Assembly: GCF_963877135.1 (NCBI RefSeq)
Contig: NZ_CAWNSW010000009.1
Location: 13,812 to 77,811 of the forward strand
DNA from: Stenomitos frigidus_A
GTDB lineage: Bacteria > Cyanobacteriota > Cyanobacteriia > Leptolyngbyales > Leptolyngbyaceae
Reading direction: 5' to 3'
Length of the DNA stretch: 64,000 nucleotides
Shown here: piece by piece, positions 7,192 to 15,430 of the stretch
How positions within the stretch are numbered: position 1 is the stretch's first letter
Layout: every line of letters begins with the position of its first letter
Made by a program: the position numbers and the translations under genes
The notes under the pieces: generated by a model
Seen by the model: the letters and a program-made list of their open reading frames with translations, nothing else
What the model was told of the DNA's origin: nothing
The model's database searches: none

Positions 7192-9621
7192 ATGAATCCC
7201 TTTCGGCTCTTTACCTGGTTCGCAGCGCTTCTACGATCGCCATTGCCTGCACCACGAAAAATCCATCTACGACTATTTTTACCGATCGGACTGTTTCTTC
7301 TGACGTTAATTTGTAGTCTCGGTTGGGGTTGGGAGCATGCAGTTGTCCATGCTCAAAGCCCAGCAGCCGATGCCCCTGTAACCTCGCCAGATGCGGGTAT
7401 TGATAAAGGCCCTGCCCCACCGCAGTCCTCTGGCGAAGCAGCCGCCAAAGATCCTGATGTTTCGGATGCCGCCAAAAAAGGGGGCGTGGTTGAGCCCTTG
7501 GCAGCGGGGCAGTACGTCCTGGAGTTCAATCGCAGTCCGGTTGTTGGGAATCGTCTGCGTTTGCGGAGCATTTATGACGAGACACGGCTACGGTTTACGC
7601 GTCCCCGTGCCTGGAAGCCCAAGTCTGCCAAACTGCAGATTCGGTTTCGCCACTCGCCAGCGCTTTATGCTACTCGATCGAACCTCACTGCTTATGTCAA
7701 TGGTGCCAGCGTCGGCAGCTTGCCGCTTAATAAGAAGCAGGGAGAAATCGGGAGCGCCATTTTTGATATCCCCCCCGACCTCATTCAGGATTACAACGAA
7801 GTGGTGCTGGCAGCACTGCAAAACAACTCACCCACTTGTACGCAAGATCCCTTTGATCCATCGTTATGGACGGAAATTTTGCCCGATTCCAAGCTGGTGT
7901 TTAACTTTCAGCCGCAGCCGATCGCCCTTAACTTCAGCCACTACCCCTTTCCCATCTTTGACAATCTCAGTCTGGAGCCCAACCAGCTAGCGTTTCTGTT
8001 GCCCAATGCCGTTGATGAGTCCTGGTTGACAGCGACGACCCGCTTTCAGACAAGCCTGGGGCGGTTTGCGCAATATCGTCCCATGAATACGCGCTTGCTG
8101 ACGGCGATCGATGAGACAAAGCCGAATGAACGGTTGGTCATTATAGGCACACCGAAAACACAGCCTGCTCTGGCGAAATTAACCCTACCGCTGTCATTGA
8201 AAGAGGGGCAACTGCGGGATGAACAGCAAAAGGTTTTACCAAATGATGTTGGTGTGGTGATGCTGACGACGACAGCCGATAAACGCAATCCGGTACTGGT
8301 CGCCACTGGCAACAGTCCAGAAGGTGTGGCCAAGGCCGTGCAGTTTTTAATCCAGTCTCGCGATCGCCAATTGGGCACTGGGCAGGCGATCGTCGTTCGG
8401 CAAGTGAATGATGTGCCGCCACGGCCATCCCGCGAGTGGGCTGGCTACCTGCCTACCGCTAGCAACTTTCAGCTCAAGGATCTGACCACCTTTGACAATA
8501 AGCCCTACGAAGACATGACCGTGCGTGGTGCAGATGCTCCTGTCATGGAATTCGACTTCCGCGCTTTGCCCGATGACCAGTTTTCCACGGGCAATGTCTT
8601 GAATCTGAACTACAGCTATAGCCCTCAAGTGAACCCGCTCACGTCTTTGGTAGAAGTGCAGCTAGATGGCTTAGCGCTAACGGGTAAAAAGCTGGATTCC
8701 GTGACAGGCGGTTCGCACGAAACCCTGAGAGTGGTGCTGCCAGAAGATCGGATCAAGCCCAACTCCAAAATCCGCGTCCGCTTTCAGCTCGACCCCCGTG
8801 AACGTCGCTCCTGTAATCGTGCCCTCGACCAGCAGCTTTGGGGTACCGTTCATGCCGATACTAGCTTTGAGCTGAATCGGACTAACGTCGCTCGTCTGCC
8901 CGATCTGAAGCTGTTGCAATTTGGCTTCCCGTTTACAGCTCCCCAAGATTTGTCGAAAATGGCGATCGTCCTGCCCGATGCTCCCACAACCAACGACCTG
9001 GCACTCCTTTTAGAGGTCAGTGCACGCTTGGGACGACTCAGCCAGTCCGAGTCGGTCAAGCTGGATGTATTCCAAGCCAGTAAATTACCGACGCAAGATC
9101 GTGGCAATCGCCATCTCATTGCGATCGGTACCCGCGATCGCTTTCCTCTACCCGAAGCTTTGCGCTCAGAAGGTTTCACCATTCAAGAGGCCTTTCGCCG
9201 TCAGCGTGGGCAAAGCCAACTGCAGACGCTACCCGATGCCGAAGGCCTTGTCAAAGAAATCGTGTCGCCCTGGAACCGCGATCGCGCCCTTCTCATCCTC
9301 AGCGGACAGACCAAAACCGGCTTAGACCATGTGCGCGATCTGCTCAACCGTGACTTTCTGTTCTTCCAACTGCGCGAAGACACTGTACTCATTGATGCGG
9401 GTGAACCCTCTCCCAACCCATATGACCCCAACGCCTACACGCTGGAGTTTTTGCAACAAGCCAAACAAAAGCAGCAAATCAGTGAAATGAGCTTGCTTAG
9501 CCGCATCCTGAAAACGCTACGCATCGGTTGGTTTATCATCGCTCCCGGCTTCATCATCGCTGCCCTGCTGCTCTACGCGATCGCGCAGTCGTATCTTGGA
9601 CGGTTGCATAAGAAGGGGTGA
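7192..9621 (+). CDS. bcsB: Cellulose synthase regulatory/periplasmic subunit BcsB
   Basis: An 809-residue protein from the ATG at 7192; frames extending upstream only run into C/T-rich repeat DNA. The N-terminus has a signal or anchor (LFLPIGLFLLTLICSLGWGW). Two repeated BcsB modules follow, each with a jelly-roll-like carbohydrate-binding region and a flavodoxin-like region (for example LLLEVSARLGRLSQSESVKLDVF). The C-terminus has one membrane helix (GWFIIAPGFIIAALLLYAIAQSYLG), which in characterised BcsB packs against BcsA. Residues around ERRSCNRALDQQLWGTVHADTSF match conserved BcsB positions. It lies between the TPR protein and bcsA, the usual neighbourhood. BcsB binds the emerging glucan in the periplasm; despite older names, c-di-GMP is bound by the PilZ domain of BcsA. 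Confidence 0.92.
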   Translation: MNPFRLFTWFAALLRSPLPAPRKIHLRLFLPIGLFLLTLICSLGWGWEHAVVHAQSPAADAPVTSPDAGIDKGPAPPQSSGEAAAKDPDVSDAAKKGGVVEPLAAGQYVLEFNRSPVVGNRLRLRSIYDETRLRFTRPRAWKPKSAKLQIRFRHSPALYATRSNLTAYVNGASVGSLPLNKKQGEIGSAIFDIPPDLIQDYNEVVLAALQNNSPTCTQDPFDPSLWTEILPDSKLVFNFQPQPIALNFSHYPFPIFDNLSLEPNQLAFLLPNAVDESWLTATTRFQTSLGRFAQYRPMNTRLLTAIDETKPNERLVIIGTPKTQPALAKLTLPLSLKEGQLRDEQQKVLPNDVGVVMLTTTADKRNPVLVATGNSPEGVAKAVQFLIQSRDRQLGTGQAIVVRQVNDVPPRPSREWAGYLPTASNFQLKDLTTFDNKPYEDMTVRGADAPVMEFDFRALPDDQFSTGNVLNLNYSYSPQVNPLTSLVEVQLDGLALTGKKLDSVTGGSHETLRVVLPEDRIKPNSKIRVRFQLDPRERRSCNRALDQQLWGTVHADTSFELNRTNVARLPDLKLLQFGFPFTAPQDLSKMAIVLPDAPTTNDLALLLEVSARLGRLSQSESVKLDVFQASKLPTQDRGNRHLIAIGTRDRFPLPEALRSEGFTIQEAFRRQRGQSQLQTLPDAEGLVKEIVSPWNRDRALLILSGQTKTGLDHVRDLLNRDFLFFQLREDTVLIDAGEPSPNPYDPNAYTLEFLQQAKQKQQISEMSLLSRILKTLRIGWFIIAPGFIIAALLLYAIAQSYLGRLHKKG

Positions 9622-9778
9622 GAAGGCAGAAGGCAAGGAGAAGTGGTTTCACGCTTAGACCCCACCCTTTCCACTCCAAAAACCACCCTTTCCACTACCG
9701 TTCTTGACACTCGCTAGTGAGCACTCAAAACTCAAAACGCCTCCCCTCTACCCTTTCTCCCCTTGCATCCCTTTCCTC

Positions 9779-12400
9779 ATGCTCAAAGCTCTTTCTTCTT
9801 TCTGGATTGATCGGCAACGGACTAAACCTGCCAAAGGCTGGCAGCAGTGGTCGACCACATGGCTGGTCGATCGCTTGCCTGCTTACTCTGACGGCATCTT
9901 GCGCTGGCTCACTCGCTATCAACTTTTGCTTTTAGCGGGTGCCGCTTTATGGCTCTGTGTGCCGTTGGTGCTTGAACGCCCCCCTGTTTGGCAGCAAGCG
10001 GTTCTGGGGGTAATTTTGGTGACGGTGGGCTACACCGTCGTTGGGCTAGAGGAACAGCAGTCTGAGACTCGTGGTAGTGAGAACTTGCATCTGTTTCTCA
10101 TTGCGTTGAGTGTATTGACGACCATGCGGTATCTCTATTACCGCACGGCCTACACCATGAACCTGGATAACTGGCTCAATGGGTTTTTCTGTATCTTGCT
10201 GTATGTGGCGGAGCTGTACGCGATCGGCACTCTGCTGCTGGCCTACTTTCAAACCATCAAAGTCCGCGATCGCAAGCCCGTTGACCTTTCCCTGACCCCT
10301 CAAGACCAGTGGCCAACGGTCGATATCTACATTCCTACCTACAACGAAGATGTCGAAATCGTGCGTAAGACGGTGCTTGCGGCAGTGGCAACCGACTATC
10401 CAGCCGACAAAAAGCAGGTGTATGTCCTGGATGATGGTCGTAAATTGCTAGAACGTCGGGAACTACTGCAACAGATGTGTGACGAGCTCGGTTGCTTCAT
10501 GTTGACACGAGACAACAACGACCATGCCAAAGCAGGCAATATCAACACTGCTTTCACTAAAACAACGGGCGATCTGGTCATGATCCTCGACTGCGACCAC
10601 ATCCCCGTACGCCACTTTCTACAACATACAGTGGGCTTCTTTCAAAATCCCAAGGTCGCGTTAGTGCAGACGCCGCACTGGTTTTATAACCCCGATCCGT
10701 TTGAGCGCAACCTGCTGACTGGTGGGCAGGTGCCGGTTGGCAATGAACTGTTTTACAAAGTGCTGCAAAAAGGCAACGACTTCTGGAACGCTGCCTTTTT
10801 TTGTGGGTCTGCTGCCGTCATCCGCCGCGACTACGTACTCAAAATTGGCGGCATTGCTACCGAGACTGTCACAGAAGACTGTCATACTTCGCTGCGGCTC
10901 CATTCCCTTGGCTACGAAACGGTCTACTACGACAAAATCATGGTGGCAGGGCTGGCACCCGAAAAATTCTCCGCTTATGTGGGGCAGCAAGTACGCTGGG
11001 CACGGGGGATGGCGCAAATTTTGCGGCTCGAAAATCCCTTGTTCAATCGGAAACTGAAGCTGCGACTGTCGCAACGGCTCTGTTATTTCAGCGCTACGTC
11101 TCACTTTTTCTTTGGCTTTCCCCGCTTGATGTATGTCATTGCCCCAGTGCTCTATTTGCTGCTGGGGATCAATTCGGTCAAAGGATTGGGGTTCGAGACG
11201 TTATGCTACGCCTTACCCCATATTCTGCTGTCGATGCAGACCAATCACATTCCCTATAAACATGTCCGATTTTCGTTCTGGAATGAGATTTACGAATTCG
11301 CCATGTCCTTTCAGGCGGGCATTGTCACCTTGCTAGCGCTGGTTAACCCAAAACTGGGGTCGTTTAATGTGACAGATAAAGGACTGACGGTAACGAAGCG
11401 CAGCTTTGATCTGGAGAGTGTCCGCTATTTGGTCTTTTTAGGCGCCATCACAGGTGCTTCGCTCATAGCCGTCCCGTTTTGGTTTGTGGTAAGTCCGGAG
11501 GACAGCCAAGCAGTGGTGATCAATGCTTTGTGGAGCACGTTTGATTTAATGCTTGTGATGGCTGCTTGTCTGGTCGCGTTTGAACAACCCCAATTGCGAC
11601 AGGCTCATCGGTTGCCCCGCCACCTTCCAGTGGTCATCCACAGCAATCAACAAACGTGGACGGGGACTACTACGAATGTGAGTGAAACGGGTGCGCGTAT
11701 TTTACTGGAGGTGTGGCCCAATATTCCAGATATTGTTCAGCTTGAGTTAGTTGGCGATTATGGGGCGCGGGTGCTGGTTGATGCTCATGTCATACGGGCG
11801 ATCGCCACCAGTAATCTGCAAACGCTGCTCTCGGTGCAGTTTATTAACCTCAGCCGTACTCAGCAGGATGACCTGAGCCTAGTGATTTATTCAGACGTGA
11901 AGGAGTGGTATGGTCAAAAACGCGCGACTGCCGATAATCCGCTGCTTTCCCTCCGGTTTATTGTTAGCAGCTTTGGGCGGGTTTTTCGTGAGTTCCAGCC
12001 AGAAACAGGCGTTAAAATTCGCAAACAAGTGCGTGCGATCGCCCAACTGTATTGGGAAGGGTGGGAAGGACGGTCGTACACGGCTGTTGTCACAGAAATT
12101 GGCATTCGCGATCTTCGCCTGGAGTTTCGGGAAGGGATCATTCCAGAGTTAGCGATTATTCAACAAACCCAGCCGCAGCTTGGGTTACTCATCGCGCGCG
12201 ATTCTGATAGCCCGTTTATGCAAAGCCTGGTTGCCGAGGTGCAAAACGTTGAAGGTTTAATACCTGTTGTAGAGGGTGAAGTTTTCGCCAATGACGGCGA
12301 TCAGTTTCCCGATCGGATTGTTATGGAATTAAGTTTTCCAACTGCATTAGATCGGCAGCAGCACAACAAAATCAAACAACTATTGGAGGCATTGGACTAG
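9779..12400 (+). CDS. bcsA: Cellulose synthase catalytic subunit BcsA with PilZ domain
   Basis: An 873-residue inner-membrane family 2 glycosyltransferase polymerising UDP-glucose into beta-1,4-glucan. Visible motifs are DDG (Asp218-Asp219), DxD (Asp271-Cys-Asp273), TED (residues 365-367) and QxxRW (Gln403-Trp407). About four hydrophobic segments precede the catalytic domain and several follow it. A PilZ domain starts near residue 607 with RxxxR (Arg607, Arg611) and NxSxxG (Asn633, Ser635, Gly638), the c-di-GMP binding signature with Asn in place of the usual Asp. About 150 further residues form a second, PilZ-like region. The ATG at 9779 is preferred; an upstream TTG would add 25 residues encoded by heptamer repeat. 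It is the last gene of the cluster; no bcsZ or bcsQ is nearby. Activation by c-di-GMP is inferred from the motif. Confidence 0.93.
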   Translation: MLKALSSFWIDRQRTKPAKGWQQWSTTWLVDRLPAYSDGILRWLTRYQLLLLAGAALWLCVPLVLERPPVWQQAVLGVILVTVGYTVVGLEEQQSETRGSENLHLFLIALSVLTTMRYLYYRTAYTMNLDNWLNGFFCILLYVAELYAIGTLLLAYFQTIKVRDRKPVDLSLTPQDQWPTVDIYIPTYNEDVEIVRKTVLAAVATDYPADKKQVYVLDDGRKLLERRELLQQMCDELGCFMLTRDNNDHAKAGNINTAFTKTTGDLVMILDCDHIPVRHFLQHTVGFFQNPKVALVQTPHWFYNPDPFERNLLTGGQVPVGNELFYKVLQKGNDFWNAAFFCGSAAVIRRDYVLKIGGIATETVTEDCHTSLRLHSLGYETVYYDKIMVAGLAPEKFSAYVGQQVRWARGMAQILRLENPLFNRKLKLRLSQRLCYFSATSHFFFGFPRLMYVIAPVLYLLLGINSVKGLGFETLCYALPHILLSMQTNHIPYKHVRFSFWNEIYEFAMSFQAGIVTLLALVNPKLGSFNVTDKGLTVTKRSFDLESVRYLVFLGAITGASLIAVPFWFVVSPEDSQAVVINALWSTFDLMLVMAACLVAFEQPQLRQAHRLPRHLPVVIHSNQQTWTGTTTNVSETGARILLEVWPNIPDIVQLELVGDYGARVLVDAHVIRAIATSNLQTLLSVQFINLSRTQQDDLSLVIYSDVKEWYGQKRATADNPLLSLRFIVSSFGRVFREFQPETGVKIRKQVRAIAQLYWEGWEGRSYTAVVTEIGIRDLRLEFREGIIPELAIIQQTQPQLGLLIARDSDSPFMQSLVAEVQNVEGLIPVVEGEVFANDGDQFPDRIVMELSFPTALDRQQHNKIKQLLEALD

Positions 12401-13231
12401 TTTGGAGAAACAGCTAGGCACGAGTATCGTTTGCCACCAAAAAGTACGGAAAAATGGTGCAAAAACCACATTTCAAATTGTCCCAAGCTCCAAATCACAT
12501 GACTTCTTTCCGAATAAGATTGCCGTCGAGTCTTCAGAAAATTGGGTTTAATCTGCCATGCAAACTTATTGCACTTTATCGAAACCAGGCTTTTTTCTAT
12601 GGCTTCTTCACTGCTCCTTCATAAGCTTGGCTGTTTTTTAAGGTATGCTCATTATTAACTAGGAAGACATCTATCTTAAGTTCGATTTTCTCGGAAACGC
12701 TGGTTCAAAGAGGCTGCAATCTACCACTTCAGTTCGTGTAATCGTATCTACCTCTCAACCGCTTCTTTTCGGCAACGAATTTTAAGCTTCAACTTTTTTC
12801 TCAATTGCAATGAGCTTTCCTCAGAGCCCAGCCAGGGGAGTCAATACCATTGCTAGGAGCCGCGAAAGGCTGAGCCATCATCTGGTAATGGCTGCAATGA
12901 CTAAGCCTTGATCGGGGCTTTAAGCTTGTGACGCTGCCACAGATTGCAGCAGTGTAGCCTGTAGCTATAAGTCCAAAATGACTGTGCGATTAATTGTGAG
13001 CTAAAGACGCTTAGCGCTTAGCTTCTAATTGTTTGTCGATCGCTACTACGAGGCTGCTTCTCACGATTTAAAGAGAATTGCAGTAGTAAAGAAAGATATT
13101 TAACCAAATATTTAAGCCTTTTTAGCGTCTTACCAGAGAACGATCAACATTAAATTTTGGGTACGCAGTGTAATGCTCACGATCTGATTGAACCGTTCGT
13201 TGAACCCTTGAATGAATCAAAGCTGACTACC
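12401..13231. other. Long spacer before the taxis operon
   Basis: About 830 bp with no gene-like frame. It is AT-richer than its surroundings, with several T-runs (12589-12597, 12630-12640) that could act in termination, but no strong hairpin was found. It presumably carries the promoter and 5' leader of the pix-type operon. Confidence 0.4.
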
Positions 13232-14308
13232 ATGAACACCATCTCTATGGTTGACCATAAGCCCTCTCAAAGATTGCATCCTTTAAGCCTCTTAGCACAG
13301 GCAAAAAGCCGTCAGATTAGTGGCTGTTTACGTGTTTCTAGCCACTCATCAGTTTGGTCGCTTTATCTCGATCAAGGTGAACTGCTTTATGCATCGTATT
13401 CTGTCGATCGCTTTGAGCGTCTAGACCGTCATTTACGGCAGCTCAGTCGCCAAGTGCCTACGCTGGTCAGCGCAGTACGTGTGCAAGTACGGCTACTGTT
13501 TGAGAGTGCTCCAGAGATGCGAACGAGAATATGCGCTGACTATAGAGCCCTTTGTTGGTTAGTGGAACAGCAGCATCTGACGCCTGACCATGTAGCTGGT
13601 TTGATTGAAGAGCTAGCAAAGGAAGTCATCGAGTCTTTTCTACTCGTTCAGGAGGGAAGCTATGAATTGATTGAAAAAGAGAAACTTGATGAGTTTCCTA
13701 GCTATTATCGACTTGATTTACGTCCCTTAGTGGAATTTTGCCAGGAACACCTCCGTCAACAACGAGCCGCTAAGCCCTCCCTTCCTGCAACCAATAAGCG
13801 CCCTGATTTGGCAGCCCCAACCAAGACACTGTATCCCAATCCTACGCTTGAAAAAGCACCTGTTTCTACAGCGTCTGCTGCTACCACTCCAGTAACTACT
13901 GGAAACAATGTAAGGTCTCCTAATAATGCGACACAAAAAGCTCAATACACAATTGTTTGTGTTGATGACAGCCCCACTGTATTGCAAGCAATTAATAGCT
14001 TCTTGGATGACACAAGTTTTTCCATTATCATGGTGAACGACCCAGTAAGAGCGCTTATGCAGGTTGTTCGTAGTAAGCCAGACCTGGTTTTGATGGATGT
14101 GGAAATGCCGAATCTGGATGGTTATGAGCTCTGTTCTTTGCTGCGGCGACACCCTACTTTTAGGAATACGCCCATCATTATGGTGACAGGTAATACAGGT
14201 TTTATTGATCGCGCTAAAGCGAAACTTGTCGGTGCCTCTGGCTATTTAACCAAGCCGTTTACGCAGTCAGAGCTGTTGAAAATTGTGTTTAAACACTTAA
14301 GTTGTTAG
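13232..14308 (+). CDS. pixG: PatA/PixG-type response regulator
   Basis: A 358-residue protein from the ATG at 13232; a TTG 25 codons upstream is also open. The N-terminal half matches the PatA N-terminal (DUF4388-like) domain (HPLSLLAQAKSRQISGCLRVSSH, WSLYLDQGELLYASY). A Ser/Thr/Pro-rich linker follows, then a receiver domain (IVCVDDSPTVLQAI, phosphoacceptor Asp289 in LVLMDVEMPNLDGYEL, switch Thr in IIMVTGN, Lys in GYLTKPF). PatA-family regulators are the first gene of cyanobacterial type IV pilus taxis operons and take phosphate from the CheA homologue. The gene is first in this operon and is followed by a CheY gene. Names such as pixG, pilG, ptxA or hmpA apply to different organisms, so the symbol states family membership only. 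Confidence 0.85.
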   Translation: MNTISMVDHKPSQRLHPLSLLAQAKSRQISGCLRVSSHSSVWSLYLDQGELLYASYSVDRFERLDRHLRQLSRQVPTLVSAVRVQVRLLFESAPEMRTRICADYRALCWLVEQQHLTPDHVAGLIEELAKEVIESFLLVQEGSYELIEKEKLDEFPSYYRLDLRPLVEFCQEHLRQQRAAKPSLPATNKRPDLAAPTKTLYPNPTLEKAPVSTASAATTPVTTGNNVRSPNNATQKAQYTIVCVDDSPTVLQAINSFLDDTSFSIIMVNDPVRALMQVVRSKPDLVLMDVEMPNLDGYELCSLLRRHPTFRNTPIIMVTGNTGFIDRAKAKLVGASGYLTKPFTQSELLKIVFKHLSC

Positions 14309-14400
14309 TTGCTAGTAGTTGGTTATTAGTCGCGAGTATTTAGTAGTTGCTAGGCGAAGAGTTTTGAGTTTTGAGTTACTTTTAACTCCTGACCATTGAC
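14309..14400. repeat. Heptamer tract between pixG and pixH
   Basis: GTTGTTA/GTTGCTA/GTAGTTG-like 7-bp units are followed by GAGTTTTGAGTTTTGAG. It occupies the short gap between two genes of one operon, so it must be transcribed. Confidence 0.65.
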
Positions 14401-14471
14401 TCCTTCTAGCAACTAAAACCATGACCAAACACCAGCAACTTATCCGCCCGAAGACCCAAAAGAGGACTTGT

Positions 14472-14849
14472 ATGAGTTTAACGTTAATGATCACGATTTT
14501 AGTGGTTGAGGATACACCATCTGAGCGAGAGTTGATGACCCACTATCTACGTGAAAGCGGTTACACCGTGATCAATGCTGTGAGTGCACAAGAAGCGTTA
14601 AGCAAAGCGATCGAGCAGAAGCCTGATGTCATTATTACGGATGTTGTGATGCCTGGTATGAGTGGCTTTGAACTGTGTCGTAGCCTGAAAAAACAGCCAG
14701 CGACTGCAAAAGTACCCATTATCATCTGCACGTCTAAGAACCAGGAAATTGATCGGCTGTGGGGGATGAAGCAAGGCGCTGATGCCTATCTCACCAAGCC
14801 CTTCACGCGTGAGCAACTGATTCGTACTGTCAAAGCGATCGTAGGTTAA
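14472..14849 (+). CDS. pixH: CheY-like response regulator PixH
   Basis: A 125-residue single receiver domain: acidic pocket VVEDTPSE, phosphoacceptor Asp57 in IITDVVMPGMSG, Thr in IIICTSK, Lys in AYLTKPFTREQL. The ATG at 14472 follows AGAGGA at a good distance and gives standard CheY length; an ATG 17 codons upstream is less likely. In PixGHIJL-type systems this protein is a second phosphate acceptor of the CheA homologue and tunes pilus-based motility. CheW begins 4 bp after its stop. Confidence 0.88.
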   Translation: MSLTLMITILVVEDTPSERELMTHYLRESGYTVINAVSAQEALSKAIEQKPDVIITDVVMPGMSGFELCRSLKKQPATAKVPIIICTSKNQEIDRLWGMKQGADAYLTKPFTREQLIRTVKAIVG

Positions 14850-14853
14850 GCCA

Positions 14854-15363
14854 ATGACCGTATCAGCACTGACGCTGCCCTCGAACCGCCAGCAAACTGT
14901 TCCGGGCGAAGCGCACCTCAAATTTTTGCTTGACCCTCAAATGCCGCTGGTACTGCCGATGAAGCAGGTACAGGAGGTGTTGGTGCTGTCTGCAAACCGC
15001 CTGACACCCATGCCCAATATGCCTGCCTGCGTGATTGGTCTGATGAATCGTCGCAGCCGCGTCCTGTGGGTGGTTGATCTGACCCGCATGTTAGGCACCC
15101 CACCGCTGGACTTGAATACTCAACAACACTCTCTGGTGATCATTCGTCCGGGAAACATTGCGCTAGGCGTCGTTGTGCAGCGTGTTGAAGGCATGGTGTG
15201 GCTGACGCCTGACCAAATTCAACCACCACCGAGCCATGTGCCATCCAGTTTGTTGACTTATCTCCGGGGTTGCGTCTTACAAGAGCAAGCGATCTGGTTT
15301 GTGTTGGATGCGCTGAGTTTGTTGCAGTCGCCGGTTCTACATAACTCGCCAGCGCTTCTGTAA
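14854..15363 (+). CDS. pixI: CheW-like coupling protein PixI
   Basis: A 169-residue CheW domain (KFLLDPQMPLVLPMKQVQEVL, RLTPMPNMPACVIGLMNRRSRVLWVVDLTRML, LVIIRPGNIALGVVVQRVEGMVWL). It would link the receptor encoded just downstream to the CheA kinase at the cell poles. It starts 4 bp after pixH and ends 67 bp before the receptor gene. The order (CheY, CheW, receptor, CheA) is the standard one for this operon type. Confidence 0.85.
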   Translation: MTVSALTLPSNRQQTVPGEAHLKFLLDPQMPLVLPMKQVQEVLVLSANRLTPMPNMPACVIGLMNRRSRVLWVVDLTRMLGTPPLDLNTQQHSLVIIRPGNIALGVVVQRVEGMVWLTPDQIQPPPSHVPSSLLTYLRGCVLQEQAIWFVLDALSLLQSPVLHNSPALL

Positions 15364-15430
15364 GAGTTACTGAAACGTTTTACTCCATACTTTGTACCGC
15401 CTCGCACCATTACTCTGAGATGCCCATCCT

